Assembly: GCF_024362805.1 (NCBI RefSeq)
Contig: NZ_CP093299.1
Span: forward strand, 620,001-684,000
Reading direction: 5' to 3'
From: Salipaludibacillus sp. LMS25
GTDB taxonomy: Bacteria > Bacillota > Bacilli > Bacillales > Salisediminibacteriaceae
DNA: 64,000 nucleotides
Below are positions 1 through 7,584 of this stretch, one piece after another. The notes below the pieces were generated by a model. It made no database searches, was not told the DNA's origin, and was given only the letters and a program-made list of their open reading frames with translations. A program made the translations under genes and the position numbers. Every line of letters begins with the position of its first letter. Within the stretch, counting starts at the first letter, position 1.

Positions 1-425
1 AGCATCGAAGGAAAAATGACACCACCAATAGAATATATCATATACTCACGATAAGTTTTTGTCATATCAATTAAATATAAAGAGAGTAAATGAAAATGGA
101 CGAAAGGCATCATCCTAAGAATCATCACTTGCCCTATTGTAAGTAACCGATCTTTAAAAACTTTCTGTTTTAGCTTAATAATACGTTTGTGGAAAAATGG
201 AAATAAATTTATGAGTTTATAAAATCCAAGACTCATGAGCGATAAGCCTATTATAGAATACAATGTCCCATAAAAAAAACCAAATAAATAGCCACCTATA
301 ATACATACTACAATAACCGGGATAAATAATAATGGTCTTATTAAATGAAGAATAATAAAGAGGGCAGGCCCCAGCCATCCAGCTTCATCTATTAGTTGAG
401 GAATTGCTTCGTTGAATGCCTCCAT
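1..425 (-). CDS. TVP38/TMEM64 (DedA-like) membrane protein, 3' end outside window
   Basis: The reading frame is open from an ATG at 425 to the window edge, giving about 141 N-terminal residues. A GGGGAG Shine-Dalgarno lies six bases upstream. The protein begins MEAFNEAIPQLIDEAGWLGP, followed by hydrophobic segments containing RPLLFIPV and GGYLFGFFYG, then an amphipathic stretch and RMMPFVHFH. This pattern fits the TVP38/TMEM64 (SNARE-associated, DedA superfamily) integral membrane proteins; the Bacillus relative YtxB lies near dnaI in B. subtilis. The precise substrate is unknown, and members of the superfamily are proposed lipid scramblases or transporters. Family assignment is from recalled motifs and is moderately sure. 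The C-terminus cannot be seen. Confidence 0.65.
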   Translation of the reverse strand, partial: MEAFNEAIPQLIDEAGWLGPALFIILHLIRPLLFIPVIVVCIIGGYLFGFFYGTLYSIIGLSLMSLGFYKLINLFPFFHKRIIKLKQKVFKDRLLTIGQVMILRMMPFVHFHLLSLYLIDMTKTYREYMIYSIGGVIFPSM

Positions 426-499
426 GATGGTCTCTCCCCTTTCAATCTAGTCTATGACAAATAACAATGTACATGCTATTAAATGACCAAATTCTATTC

Positions 500-772
500 T
501 CACATAGAAAAATAAACAAGTAAAGCTACTTGGATAACGGCAATCAATGGAAAACCAATATAAAAACGGCTTTTTTTTGTTTTATGTCTAATAACTTGCG
601 ATGCCCCCCACATACCTACAGCTCCTCCAAGTACAGCTATAAAGAAAAGCGTGCCTTCCGATATGCGCCACTCTCTTCTCTGAGCCCGCCGTTTATCTAC
701 ATTCATTAAGATTATTCCTATTAAATTGATGACTAATAGCCACCCTAATACACTTAATTCAAGTATTTGCAT
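500..772 (-). CDS. ysdA: DUF1294 family membrane protein YsdA
   Basis: A 90-residue hydrophobic protein with three or four predicted membrane segments. It carries the DUF1294 pattern: a basic cytoplasmic patch (DKRRAQRREWRI) after the first helix, a glycine-rich helix (LGGAVGMWGASQ), then HKTKKSRF before the last helix. It lies downstream of rplT, the place ysdA holds in B. subtilis, which supports the name. Biochemical function is unknown. It is separated from rplT by about 570 bases of repeats and a terminator, so it probably has its own promoter. Confidence 0.8.
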   Translation of the reverse strand: MQILELSVLGWLLVINLIGIILMNVDKRRAQRREWRISEGTLFFIAVLGGAVGMWGASQVIRHKTKKSRFYIGFPLIAVIQVALLVYFSM

Positions 773-903
773 TCATTTTTCCTTTCTTACTCCCATGCTC
801 ACTTTATGTCATTTTTGATTTATCCTCTTGGGCCACCTGCTTCATTGTCATTATAAAATGTGAAAACGACTCGGTGGTTATTAAGTCAACCAATTGCATC
901 ATA

Positions 904-1049
904 TAAAGCTAAGCTTCAATCAGTGGGAGTTTTCCTGCATCCCCCACTGATTGTTCGTTTAACTTATCGGACCTTTAAGGGCAGTTTAACTTTTCGACCT
1001 TCTTAAGTTTTGAGGTGGGGGTTTTACTGCCCCTGAAGAGTGGGATAAA
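904..1049 (+). repeat. Family A interspersed repeat, copy 1 (damaged)
   Basis: This copy starts with the shared left end AAAGCTAAGCTTCAATCAG and its first hairpin (CAATCAGTGGG with CCCACTGATTG). It ends in GAGTGGGATAAA. The left arm of the second hairpin (CCCCCACCT) is deleted while the right arm AGGTGGGG remains, so the main stem cannot form. It runs directly into a family B copy. Confidence 0.85.
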
Positions 1050-1051
1050 AC

Positions 1052-1168
1052 GCCTCTTCAATCAGTGGGAGTTGAGTGAATAAGGACATTAGCCTCCGTT
1101 ATCTCCCCCCTATATGTCTCTTCACTCTTGTTTCAGGCTGGAGGTTTTCGGACGGTATCTATGATAAA
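1052..1168 (+). repeat. Family B interspersed repeat, copy 1
   Basis: Adjoins the family A copy in tandem. It shows the left arm TTCAATCAGTGGGAG, the linker GAGTGAATAAGGACATTAG, the stem CTCCGTTATCTCCCCCC, a degenerate right arm, and the end CGGACGGTATCTATGATAAA. The first hairpin has lost its right arm. Confidence 0.8.
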
Positions 1169-1175
1169 CCACACG

Positions 1176-1245
1176 TGTAAAAAATGACTCACATATGTTT
1201 TTCGCTACAGATGGACGCTTTCCCGTGGGCTCGACTTCAGCTACC
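1176..1245 (+). repeat. Family C interspersed repeat, copy 1 (partial)
   Basis: Contains AAAAATGACTCACATATG, TTTTTCGCTACAGATGGACG and CTTTCCCGTGGGCTCG, the core of family C. Only the central part is recognisable. Confidence 0.6.
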
Positions 1246-1285
1246 AGTACTAAAACCTTCGCGTCATAAGCTTTTCATTCATTAG

Positions 1286-1333
1286 TAAAAAAGAGCGGCA
1301 TATCAAGCTGAACTACAACCTGATATGCCGCCC
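1286..1333 (-). terminator. Rho-independent terminator of infC-rpmI-rplT
   Basis: Ten-base stem CGGCATATCA with TGATATGCCG just after rplT. On the minus strand it is followed by CTCTTTTTT. It ends the ribosomal operon. Confidence 0.85.
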
Positions 1334-1346
1334 CACAACTTTTGTA

Positions 1347-1703
1347 TTATTTTAACCCAGCTTTCGCCTTTTCTGCAAGTTCAGTAAATGCTTTTTCATC
1401 ATTAATTGCTAAATCAGCTAACATTTTACGATTCATGTCAATGCCGGATTGTTTTAATCCATGCATGAAACGGTTATAAGATAAACCGTTAATACGGGCC
1501 GCTGCATTAATTCGAGCAATCCAAAGCTTACGGAAGTCACGTTTTTTCTGGCGACGGTCACGGTAAGCATATAGGAAAGATTTCATTACCTGCCCTTGTG
1601 CTGTTTTAAATAATCTATGCTTTGAACCTACATATCCTTTTGCAAGTTTTAAAACCTTCTTACGACGCCGTCGGGCAACATACCCGCCTTTAACTCTAGC
1701 CAT
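1347..1703 (-). CDS. rplT: 50S ribosomal protein L20
   Basis: A 118-residue, strongly basic protein with the L20 signature: N-terminal [20 protein letters not shown], then [28 protein letters not shown] and [10 protein letters not shown]20 binds 23S rRNA early in large-subunit assembly. In Bacillus it also represses its own operon by binding the infC leader. It is the last gene of infC-rpmI-rplT, 38 bases after rpmI, and is followed by a strong terminator. Length and start match the family. Confidence 0.98.
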   Translation of the reverse strand: MARVKGGYVARRRRKKVLKLAKGYVGSKHRLFKTAQGQVMKSFLYAYRDRRQKKRDFRKLWIARINAAARINGLSYNRFMHGLKQSGIDMNRKMLADLAINDEKAFTELAEKAKAGLK

Positions 1704-1741
1704 CGTAATCCCTCCTTATAAGTCATTCTCAGTAGTTTTTA

Positions 1742-1933
1742 TTATTTTACCAATGTATCAATTCGTCGTTGGTCACCTTTACTTACAAGCCCAGCTTTAC
1801 GTAGTTTACGTTTTTGCTTCTGAGATTTGTTAGCAGCTAAGTGACTAGTGAAAGCGTGTCCGCGCTTAAGCTTCCCGCTCCCAGTTCTTTTAAAGCGTTT
1901 AGATGCACCGCTATGTGTTTTCATTTTAGGCAT
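1742..1933 (-). CDS. rpmI: 50S ribosomal protein L35
   Basis: A 63-residue basic protein beginning [20 protein letters not shown], the classic L35 N-terminus, with [20 protein letters not shown] after it. It is a structural protein of the large ribosomal subunit. A GGAGGAAAT ribosome binding site precedes the ATG. It lies between infC and rplT, as in nearly all Firmicutes, and should share their transcript and the L20-dependent leader control. It is slightly shorter than the 66 residues usual in Bacillus. Confidence 0.97.
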   Translation of the reverse strand: MPKMKTHSGASKRFKRTGSGKLKRGHAFTSHLAANKSQKQKRKLRKAGLVSKGDQRRIDTLVK

Positions 1934-2022
1934 TCTTATTTCCTCCTGTCCAATAAATCATTGTTGTCTTGGTGAATGTCGGCCTAGGAATTCGTGGAAG
2001 AGATGTCACCAGAAGACTGATG

Positions 2023-2538
2023 TTACTTTTCAGCTGTAGGGGCGAGTACTAAAAACATGCTACGCCCTTCCATTTTAGGCTTTGATTCAATCGTAGAGAT
2101 ATCTTTGCATTCCTCAGCTAGTTTCATAAGAACATCTCGGCCAAGTTCAGAGTGAGTGATAGCACGTCCGCGGAAACGGATAGCCGCTTTCACTTTATCT
2201 CCCTTACTTAAAAATTTCCGTGCATTACGAAGCTTCGTATTAAAATCATGATCCTCGATATTAGGACTTAAACGAACTTCTTTAATATTAATAACTTTTT
2301 GCTTTTTACGAGCTTCTTTGTCTTTCTTTTGCTGCTCGAAACGATATTTCCCATAGTCCATAATTCGGCAGACGGGAGGTTTAGCATTAGGTGCAACCAT
2401 TACTAAATCCAAATCAGCATTTCTAGCCATGTCTAGGGCTTCTTGTTTTGTCTTGACACCAATTTGATCACCGTTGGCACCAATTAAACGAACTTCCCGT
2501 GCGCGAATGTTTTCGTTAACGAACATATCCTTACTGAT
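2023..2538 (-). CDS. infC: Translation initiation factor IF-3, probable ATC start
   Basis: A 171-residue IF-3 if translation starts at ATC (2538-2536): ATC AGT AAG GAT ATG, read (M)[17 protein letters not shown]. Motifs include the N-domain [13 protein letters not shown], the linker region [15 protein letters not shown] and the C-domain [19 protein letters not shown]-3 prevents subunit re-association and proofreads the start codon. The first ATG is at 2526, but the GGAGGT Shine-Dalgarno (2552-2547) is about 20 bases from it and eight from the ATC. Rare AUU/AUC starts are a known self-limiting control of IF-3. It is the first gene of the operon. Confidence 0.93.
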   Translation of the reverse strand: MSKDMFVNENIRAREVRLIGANGDQIGVKTKQEALDMARNADLDLVMVAPNAKPPVCRIMDYGKYRFEQQKKDKEARKKQKVINIKEVRLSPNIEDHDFNTKLRNARKFLSKGDKVKAAIRFRGRAITHSELGRDVLMKLAEECKDISTIESKPKMEGRSMFLVLAPTAEK

Positions 2539-2552
2539 GTTGAGCCACCTCC

Positions 2553-2785
2553 ATAATAATAACAGTTCAAAGCAAGAGATTCTTTTTCCCTCTCCTTATT
2601 TTCAAAAGTCGCTGCTTTTAAAATCATGGAAAAGACGTGACAAAAAAAGTGTGGGTGCATTCTGCGCCCACACTTCTACATACGTGTTTTGATTAAAAAA
2701 TCGTAACCTGTCAGTTTAAGGGACCAATCAGGTGAGAAGCGGGCGCTTCTTCTTGCTTTGTTTTCTGTATATTGTTCACTTGGTT
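2553..2785 (-). promoter_or_regulatory. L20-type leader of infC-rpmI-rplT with attenuator
   Basis: A leader of more than 200 bases separates the promoter from infC. It contains an intrinsic terminator: AAGTGTGGGC/TGC arms at 2648-2675, followed on the minus strand by seven T residues. In Bacillus, ribosomal protein L20 binds such a leader and favours premature termination. The position and terminator are visible. The L20 binding fold is inferred from family knowledge and was not modelled. Confidence 0.7.
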
Positions 2786-2814
2786 ACTTTAACATAAGGT
2801 TATAACCTTGTCAA
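2786..2814 (-). promoter_or_regulatory. SigA-type promoter of infC-rpmI-rplT
   Basis: On the minus strand there is TTGACA (2814-2809), a 17-base spacer, then TAAAGT (2791-2786). The -35 box is perfect and the -10 box weaker. Transcription should begin near 2780. Confidence 0.6.
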
Positions 2815-2868
2815 CATACTCTCTTACGTAATGTTTAATTAAGAGTGTGAGATTCTATACCTGAACAT

Positions 2869-4821
2869 CTAGCGATTTCTCGAGTAGTTTTTAATGTTTT
2901 CTTGAATGTGACTTATAAACTGGTCAAGTGACATCTCTTCAGTCTCTTTTTGACCGTAACGTCGGACATTGACGCCGTTTACTGCAATTTCGTTGTCACC
3001 AAGAACGAGCAAGTACGGAATCTTCTTCATTTGAGCTTCACGTATTTTATAGCCTAACTTTTCATCTCTTACATCCACATTTACACGAACACCGGCTTTT
3101 TTTAACTCATCTTCCACTTTACGAACATAATCCATATGAACATCACTAACGGGAATCGCTTGTACTTGTACGGGTGCGAGCCACGTTGGGAAGGCCCCTT
3201 TATATTCTTCTAATAAAAAGGCTACAAAGCGTTCCATCGTTGAGACAACACCGCGGTGTATGACCACTGGACGATGATCCTTTCCATCTTCACCTGTATA
3301 TGTTAAATCAAATCGCTCAGGAAGAAGGAAATCGAGCTGAACCGTGGATAGCGTTTCGTCTTTTCCTAAAGCTGTTTTTACTTGGACGTCAAGCTTAGGC
3401 CCATAAAAAGCTGCTTCTCCTTCTGCTTCCACATAATCAACACCCATTTCATCAGCTGCTTCTTTCAACATTCCTTGGGCTTTTTCCCACATCTCATTAT
3501 TATCAATATATTTTTCTTTATCTTCAGGATCTCGATAAGATAAACGGAAATAATAGTCATTAATCCCGAAATCATCATAGACCGCTTGAATTAATTCAAC
3601 GACACGAATAAATTCCTCTTTTAATTGATCTGGTCGAGCAAAAATATGAGCGTCATTCAAAGTCATGCCCCGTACACGTTGTAGACCGGCGAGAGCCCCA
3701 GACATTTCATGGCGATGCATAGTACCAAGCTCTGCAATTCTAAGCGGTAAATTTCGATAGCTATGCTTTTGATTTTTGTAAATCATCATATGATGTGGGC
3801 AATTCATCGGGCGAAGTACAAGGTCCTCGTTATCCATCTCCAACACAGGGAACATATCATCTTGATAATGCTCCCAATGTCCTGACGTTTTGTACAATTC
3901 AACACTTCCAAGTACAGGTGTATAGACGTGGTCATAGCCTAATCGTTCTTCAACATCGACAATATAACGTTCGATAATCCGACGGACAGTTGCCCCTTTA
4001 GGTAACCAAAGAGGTAGGCCTTGTCCCACTTTTTGATTGACAGTAAAAATATCGAGCTCTTTTCCAAGTTTCCGGTGATCGCGCTCTTTTCTTTCTTCGA
4101 GAAGCTTTAAATAGTCATCCACTTGTGACTGTTTCGGAAAGGCGGTCCCATAAATACGTTGCAGCATTTTATTATTGCTGTCCCCACGCCAATAAGCCCC
4201 ATTTATTTGTAATAATTTAAATTTCTTTAATTTACTCGTAGAAGGAACGTGCACGCCGCGACAAAGATCAAAAAACTCTCCCTGCTCATAAATGCTAATC
4301 GATTCGCCTTCAGGTATGTCTTCAAGTAACTCTAGTTTTAAGTCATCACCGATTTCTTTGTATCGTGCCATCGCTTCTTCACGACTTACATGGATGCGGG
4401 TAATCTGATGGTTTTCATCAATAATTCGCTTCATCTCTTTTTCGATCTTCGGCAAATCCTCTGGTGTCAGTTTATGTGGCATATCAATATCATAATAGAA
4501 GCCTTCTTCAATAACTGGTCCAACACCAAGCTTAACGTCGTCATACAAGCGTTTGACTGCTTGAGCTAATAAATGAGCAGTACTATGTCTTAAGATATGA
4601 AGACCATCTTCCGTATCATATGTGATGATTTCCACGTTTCCATCAGTCAAAATCGGCTCTTTAAGATCAATATGCTCTCCATCCAACTTTCCGGCCAGAG
4701 CGTTCTTTCTCAAGCCCGGAGAGATAGAGGCAGCGATCTCATCAGTTGTTGTCCCCTTTGTAAATGCCTTCTTCGCTCCATCAGGGAAAGTTAGTATAAT
4801 CATGTCTTTACCATCTGTCAT
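2869..4821 (-). CDS. thrS: Threonyl-tRNA synthetase
   Basis: A 650-residue class II synthetase charging tRNA-Thr with threonine. It has an N-terminal TGS domain (about residues 7-65), then the editing domain with its metal-binding set H79, H83 (HSTAH), C187 and H191 (CRGVH), which removes mischarged serine. The catalytic core follows, with PMNCPHH (zinc Cys/His) and motif 3 in [13 protein letters not shown]-terminal anticodon-binding domain ends the protein. AAGGAG lies nine bases before the ATG. A T-box leader upstream senses uncharged tRNA. The length is normal for the family. Confidence 0.98.
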   Translation of the reverse strand: MTDGKDMIILTFPDGAKKAFTKGTTTDEIAASISPGLRKNALAGKLDGEHIDLKEPILTDGNVEIITYDTEDGLHILRHSTAHLLAQAVKRLYDDVKLGVGPVIEEGFYYDIDMPHKLTPEDLPKIEKEMKRIIDENHQITRIHVSREEAMARYKEIGDDLKLELLEDIPEGESISIYEQGEFFDLCRGVHVPSTSKLKKFKLLQINGAYWRGDSNNKMLQRIYGTAFPKQSQVDDYLKLLEERKERDHRKLGKELDIFTVNQKVGQGLPLWLPKGATVRRIIERYIVDVEERLGYDHVYTPVLGSVELYKTSGHWEHYQDDMFPVLEMDNEDLVLRPMNCPHHMMIYKNQKHSYRNLPLRIAELGTMHRHEMSGALAGLQRVRGMTLNDAHIFARPDQLKEEFIRVVELIQAVYDDFGINDYYFRLSYRDPEDKEKYIDNNEMWEKAQGMLKEAADEMGVDYVEAEGEAAFYGPKLDVQVKTALGKDETLSTVQLDFLLPERFDLTYTGEDGKDHRPVVIHRGVVSTMERFVAFLLEEYKGAFPTWLAPVQVQAIPVSDVHMDYVRKVEDELKKAGVRVNVDVRDEKLGYKIREAQMKKIPYLLVLGDNEIAVNGVNVRRYGQKETEEMSLDQFISHIQENIKNYSRNR

Positions 4822-4893
4822 GTGATACCACTCCTTTTTTTTACTTTATTCTCTCCAGGGACGGTTATCGTAGCGAACCTTAAAACAGCACGC

Positions 4894-5160
4894 AAAAAAC
4901 ACTCATCCCCAATCTAAGGGACGAGTGTGAGACCGTGGTTCCACCCTTGTTTCTGAATAACCTACACACATTCAGCTTCATTCATTCCGTAACGTGGAAG
5001 ACCGGCAACATATACTAAGACAGTCGTCTGTTCCAAATTGCAGCTCTAAGGGGGTAAACCATGGGGTGATCATAGGAAACTTCCAGCCTACGGTTTCCTT
5101 CTCTGCATGACTCGTCACATGATCCATATCCTTATCATCGCTTTTATAGCAGTTTCTTAT
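4894..5160 (-). promoter_or_regulatory. T-box leader of thrS
   Basis: The minus strand carries the T-box sequence AAGGGTGGAACCACGG (4948-4933). Next comes a terminator of an 11-bp stem, ACACTCGTCCC with GGGATGAGTGT (4928-4899), and a T-run at 4899-4894. Upstream sequence is consistent with stem I. A possible ACC threonine specifier lies in GATCACCCC near 5066-5074. Uncharged tRNA-Thr would stabilise the antiterminator and switch thrS on. The specifier assignment is inference. Confidence 0.88.
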
Positions 5161-5167
5161 GGATAGT

Positions 5168-5196
5168 ATTATAATCATGTCTGACTAGAAAATCAA
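5168..5196 (-). promoter_or_regulatory. SigA-type promoter of the thrS T-box transcript
   Basis: On the minus strand there is TTGATT (5196-5191), a 17-base spacer, then a perfect TATAAT (5173-5168). The -35 box overlaps the stop region of ytxC. Confidence 0.75.
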
Positions 5197-6086
5197 GACT
5201 GAAATGAAGATCTTTTGACAGAAGGTGGTTTTTGAACAAATGTCATAGAAGAGGTAAAAAGCCGTTCCTCAAAAATATTTTTAAGCGTATGATATAAGTC
5301 ATCGTCACAATAAGCAGAATCTATAATAATTTTCTTTGGTGCCATACTGACAAGAGGCCCGATCATTCGTTCATTTACGGGTAAATTTTTCTCAAATGGC
5401 GTCCCTGTTTTTAACCATTCATAAATTTGTTGGACAGATATTTTTTTCATCTCACTATCATAAAACTCAATCCCATTTTTCAAGAAAACGTAGACAGTAT
5501 GAACTCTTGGTGATTGTCTTTTTAAAAATTCACGACAACGATCAAGCATTAATTGGTATTCCAATTCCATTTTGTATTCGTCAATGGCCATTTCCGTTAA
5601 AGATAACAATTTCTCACGGGACGGCTTCAATCGGAAAAACAAAAACGAATCAAAGGAAAATGAAATGTTATTCTCCACAAATGGTGCCAACTTGTGAAAA
5701 ATGTCTTGCTGCCATTGTAGAAAAGTCATGGTTAGCTTTCTGTCTTTCTCCCCATCCGTTGGATAAAATAATGATTTAGCCGTTTGAATAATAGCGTGAA
5801 TTTCTTGTTCATCCTCATAATGAAACATCTCTTTAAGGAATTCTCTTAACCACTTTTGGAAAAAATGAGTGATTGTCACATTCGTAAGAACACTTATAAT
5901 AGCTTGCTGCTCATCTTTCCGTAAAGAATTTACTCCTTCAATTGACAATGTTGTCAGTGTCTCCTTTTCTTTAAAGTGAATATGAATGAGCTCGTCATTC
6001 GATCGTTCTGTTACAGCTAATGATTCTTTCAGTTGATGATAAAAGGCTTCACCGATGTGGGAATCCTTAAACTCAATAACTAACAA
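5193..6086 (-). CDS. ytxC: YtxC-like sporulation protein
   Basis: A 297-residue protein resembling the Bacillus YtxC family, which is linked to sporulation and has no defined biochemical activity. Recognisable stretches are HFFQKWLREFLKEMFHYEDE and FDSFLFFRLK, and a C-terminal half with IIIDSAYCDDDL. It is mostly helical and charged, with no signal peptide. The start is a TTG preceded by AGGAGGGG at suitable spacing. The gene stands just upstream of thrS, the B. subtilis order. Its stop region doubles as the -35 box of the thrS promoter. Family assignment rests mainly on position and length. Confidence 0.75.
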   Translation of the reverse strand: MLVIEFKDSHIGEAFYHQLKESLAVTERSNDELIHIHFKEKETLTTLSIEGVNSLRKDEQQAIISVLTNVTITHFFQKWLREFLKEMFHYEDEQEIHAIIQTAKSLFYPTDGEKDRKLTMTFLQWQQDIFHKLAPFVENNISFSFDSFLFFRLKPSREKLLSLTEMAIDEYKMELEYQLMLDRCREFLKRQSPRVHTVYVFLKNGIEFYDSEMKKISVQQIYEWLKTGTPFEKNLPVNERMIGPLVSMAPKKIIIDSAYCDDDLYHTLKNIFEERLFTSSMTFVQKPPSVKRSSFQS

Positions 6087-6792
6087 CAGCAGCCCCTCCT
6101 AGTCGTCCATTTCGAGTTGAGGGTCTAAGTAGTGCTTCCCCATGTTGTGCTTCAACTCCTCACACTAGTACATGTATATGGAGAGAGCTCAGTTTTATGA
6201 GTTGAAGTTTTCGACCACTAAGTATTAAAAGTTGTACTTCAGTTAGAGAGAGGATACTTCTTCCTATCATTTATTTACCACTTTGTTTTAAGAAGTTTAA
6301 GTCGAACTACTTCCATTCTAACGGCCCATGTCATTTGCAGTAACTCCCTCATTTTTGCATCATCAGCACCAATTAATCATCAGTTTCAAGCAGAATCTCA
6401 GTTCACCTAAAAAGCGAGTCTATGACAATATCCAGCATGTAATAATGAGTTCGAGACACAAAGTGTTGGAGTCCGATCTAAAGTTGACTAACCCACCCAT
6501 GTCCCCTACTCTCTTCGCCGTTTCCACATGCATATTGCTTTCTGCAGTCGCTGGGTATATTCCAACAAATTTTTAGACAGTGTTATCTCCAAATTAAGAT
6601 CATCCCACCCGTTGCCTACATGAATAACTCAACATCAGAATCGCCCGTGAATTTCCTTAAAACCTAATATTGAAAATGGCAAAATCCGGTATAAGTTTCC
6701 TTTCAGAGGGATTTCGCCTCATTCAATTCCAAAACAACTAGCACTGAGTTCTCTTTAATTGGTGTCGTATAGTATTACGTGCTTAAAAAGTT
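6087..6792. other. Gene-free stretch downstream of the 6.8 kb repeat
   Basis: About 700 bases without a convincing gene on either strand. The one open frame of moderate size (6328-6576, plus) is poor in acidic residues, has no ribosome binding site and looks non-coding. No homology could be recognised; it may be decayed sequence. Confidence 0.5.
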
Positions 6793-7182
6793 AATAAAGC
6801 TAAGCTTCAATCAGTGGGAGTTTTCGTTCTTACTGTTTATGGCATTTAAAAAATGTATCTTTTGGCAATTAAGCGTATGCATCTAATCATGAATAATCAC
6901 GGCTTTATACGGAGAGGTGGTCATGATAGGCTACTTTGCCAGGCAAGCTACAAGCTTGCCGTGGTGCCTAATCTCATGACCACAGAGGCTCCGTGTCAAG
7001 CTCATGGCGTATGGATATAAATACGGATCTTCGTATTTCCTTAATTGCCATTTCATACAAAAATTAATTGCCAAATACATTCTTACCCTTAATTATTTGT
7101 AATTGAGTGAATTAGATTGCGTCCGTTAGCTCTCGTCTGTATTTTTGAGACGGGAGTTTTACAGACGGTTATCTGTGGTAAA
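6793..7182 (+). repeat. Family B interspersed repeat, split in two by an insertion
   Basis: The left end (AAAGCTAAGCTTCAATCAG, 6796-6831) and the right part (GCGTCCGTTAGCTCTCGTCT to ACGGTTATCTGTGGTAAAT, 7119-7182) belong to one family B element. They are separated by about 270 foreign bases. The inner stem is CTCTCGTCT with AGACGGGAG. Compared with the consensus CTCCCGCCT with AGGCGGGAG, one base pair has changed on both sides and another has become G-U. Confidence 0.75.
6852..7081. mobile_element. MITE-like structured insertion inside a family B repeat
   Basis: About 230 bases with inverted ends. TGTATCTTTTGGCAATTAAG (6854-6873) matches the reverse complement of 7040-7059 at 16 of 20 positions, and TTAATTGCCAAATACATT (7064-7081) repeats the end once more. 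The centre is a three-tier hairpin: ACGGAG/CTCCGT (6909-6914 with 6989-6994), GTGGTCATGA/TCATGACCAC (6917-6926 with 6974-6983) and GGCAAGCT-ACA-AGCTTGCC (6942-6960). No open reading frame. A non-autonomous element or structured RNA is possible. Confidence 0.55.
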
Positions 7183-7505
7183 TACTTAACAGCACTATAG
7201 GGTATCCTCTTCAATGCCTTTCTTTTAGTAGTGTCTCCTTACGATGTCCCTTCCTTTTCAGACTAAGTTAGTGACTCTGACCATCTTCTTTTTTTCAACC
7301 TGCTAAAATATTTTCTTAAAGTAGTCTGAGCGGCACCGTCCTTATCGTTGCTAAAGAAATAAGCTTAACTTCAATTGATCCACAGTATGGTTTCTATTTC
7401 ACTGAATTCCTCTTCAACTAACATTCTTTTGTCTTTAATTCAGTCTTTATGGATGAAAAAGACAATATCACAAAAATAGCGAGGCCTTCTGATAGAAATG
7501 TAAGT
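7183..7505. other. Gene-free stretch
   Basis: About 320 bases with no supported gene on either strand. A weak match to the family A/B left end (AAGCTTAACTTCAAT near 7361) may be a decayed repeat. Confidence 0.4.
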
Positions 7506-7548
7506 AAAAAAGAAAGGCATCAATCATTAAATTAAATGATTGATACCA
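7506..7548 (-). terminator. Rho-independent terminator of mqnC
   Basis: Long stem GGCATCAATCATT with AATGATTGATACC, with CTTTCTTTTTT following on the minus strand. It lies 37 bases after mqnC. Confidence 0.85.
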
Positions 7549-7584
7549 TGTTTAAGTTATGTTCTTGCCTCACTACCTGTAGTG

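Noticed and set aside
4978..5178. Open frame of 66 codons inside the thrS leader
   Set aside because: It coincides with the T-box RNA, has no ribosome binding site, and its composition reflects the RNA structure.
6328..6576. Open frame of 82 codons in the gene-poor island
   Set aside because: No ribosome binding site, an unnatural amino acid mix and no recognisable domain.
7361..7385. Further family A/B left end
   Set aside because: AAGCTTAACTTCAAT is similar, but the hairpin and right end are absent; kept only as a remark.
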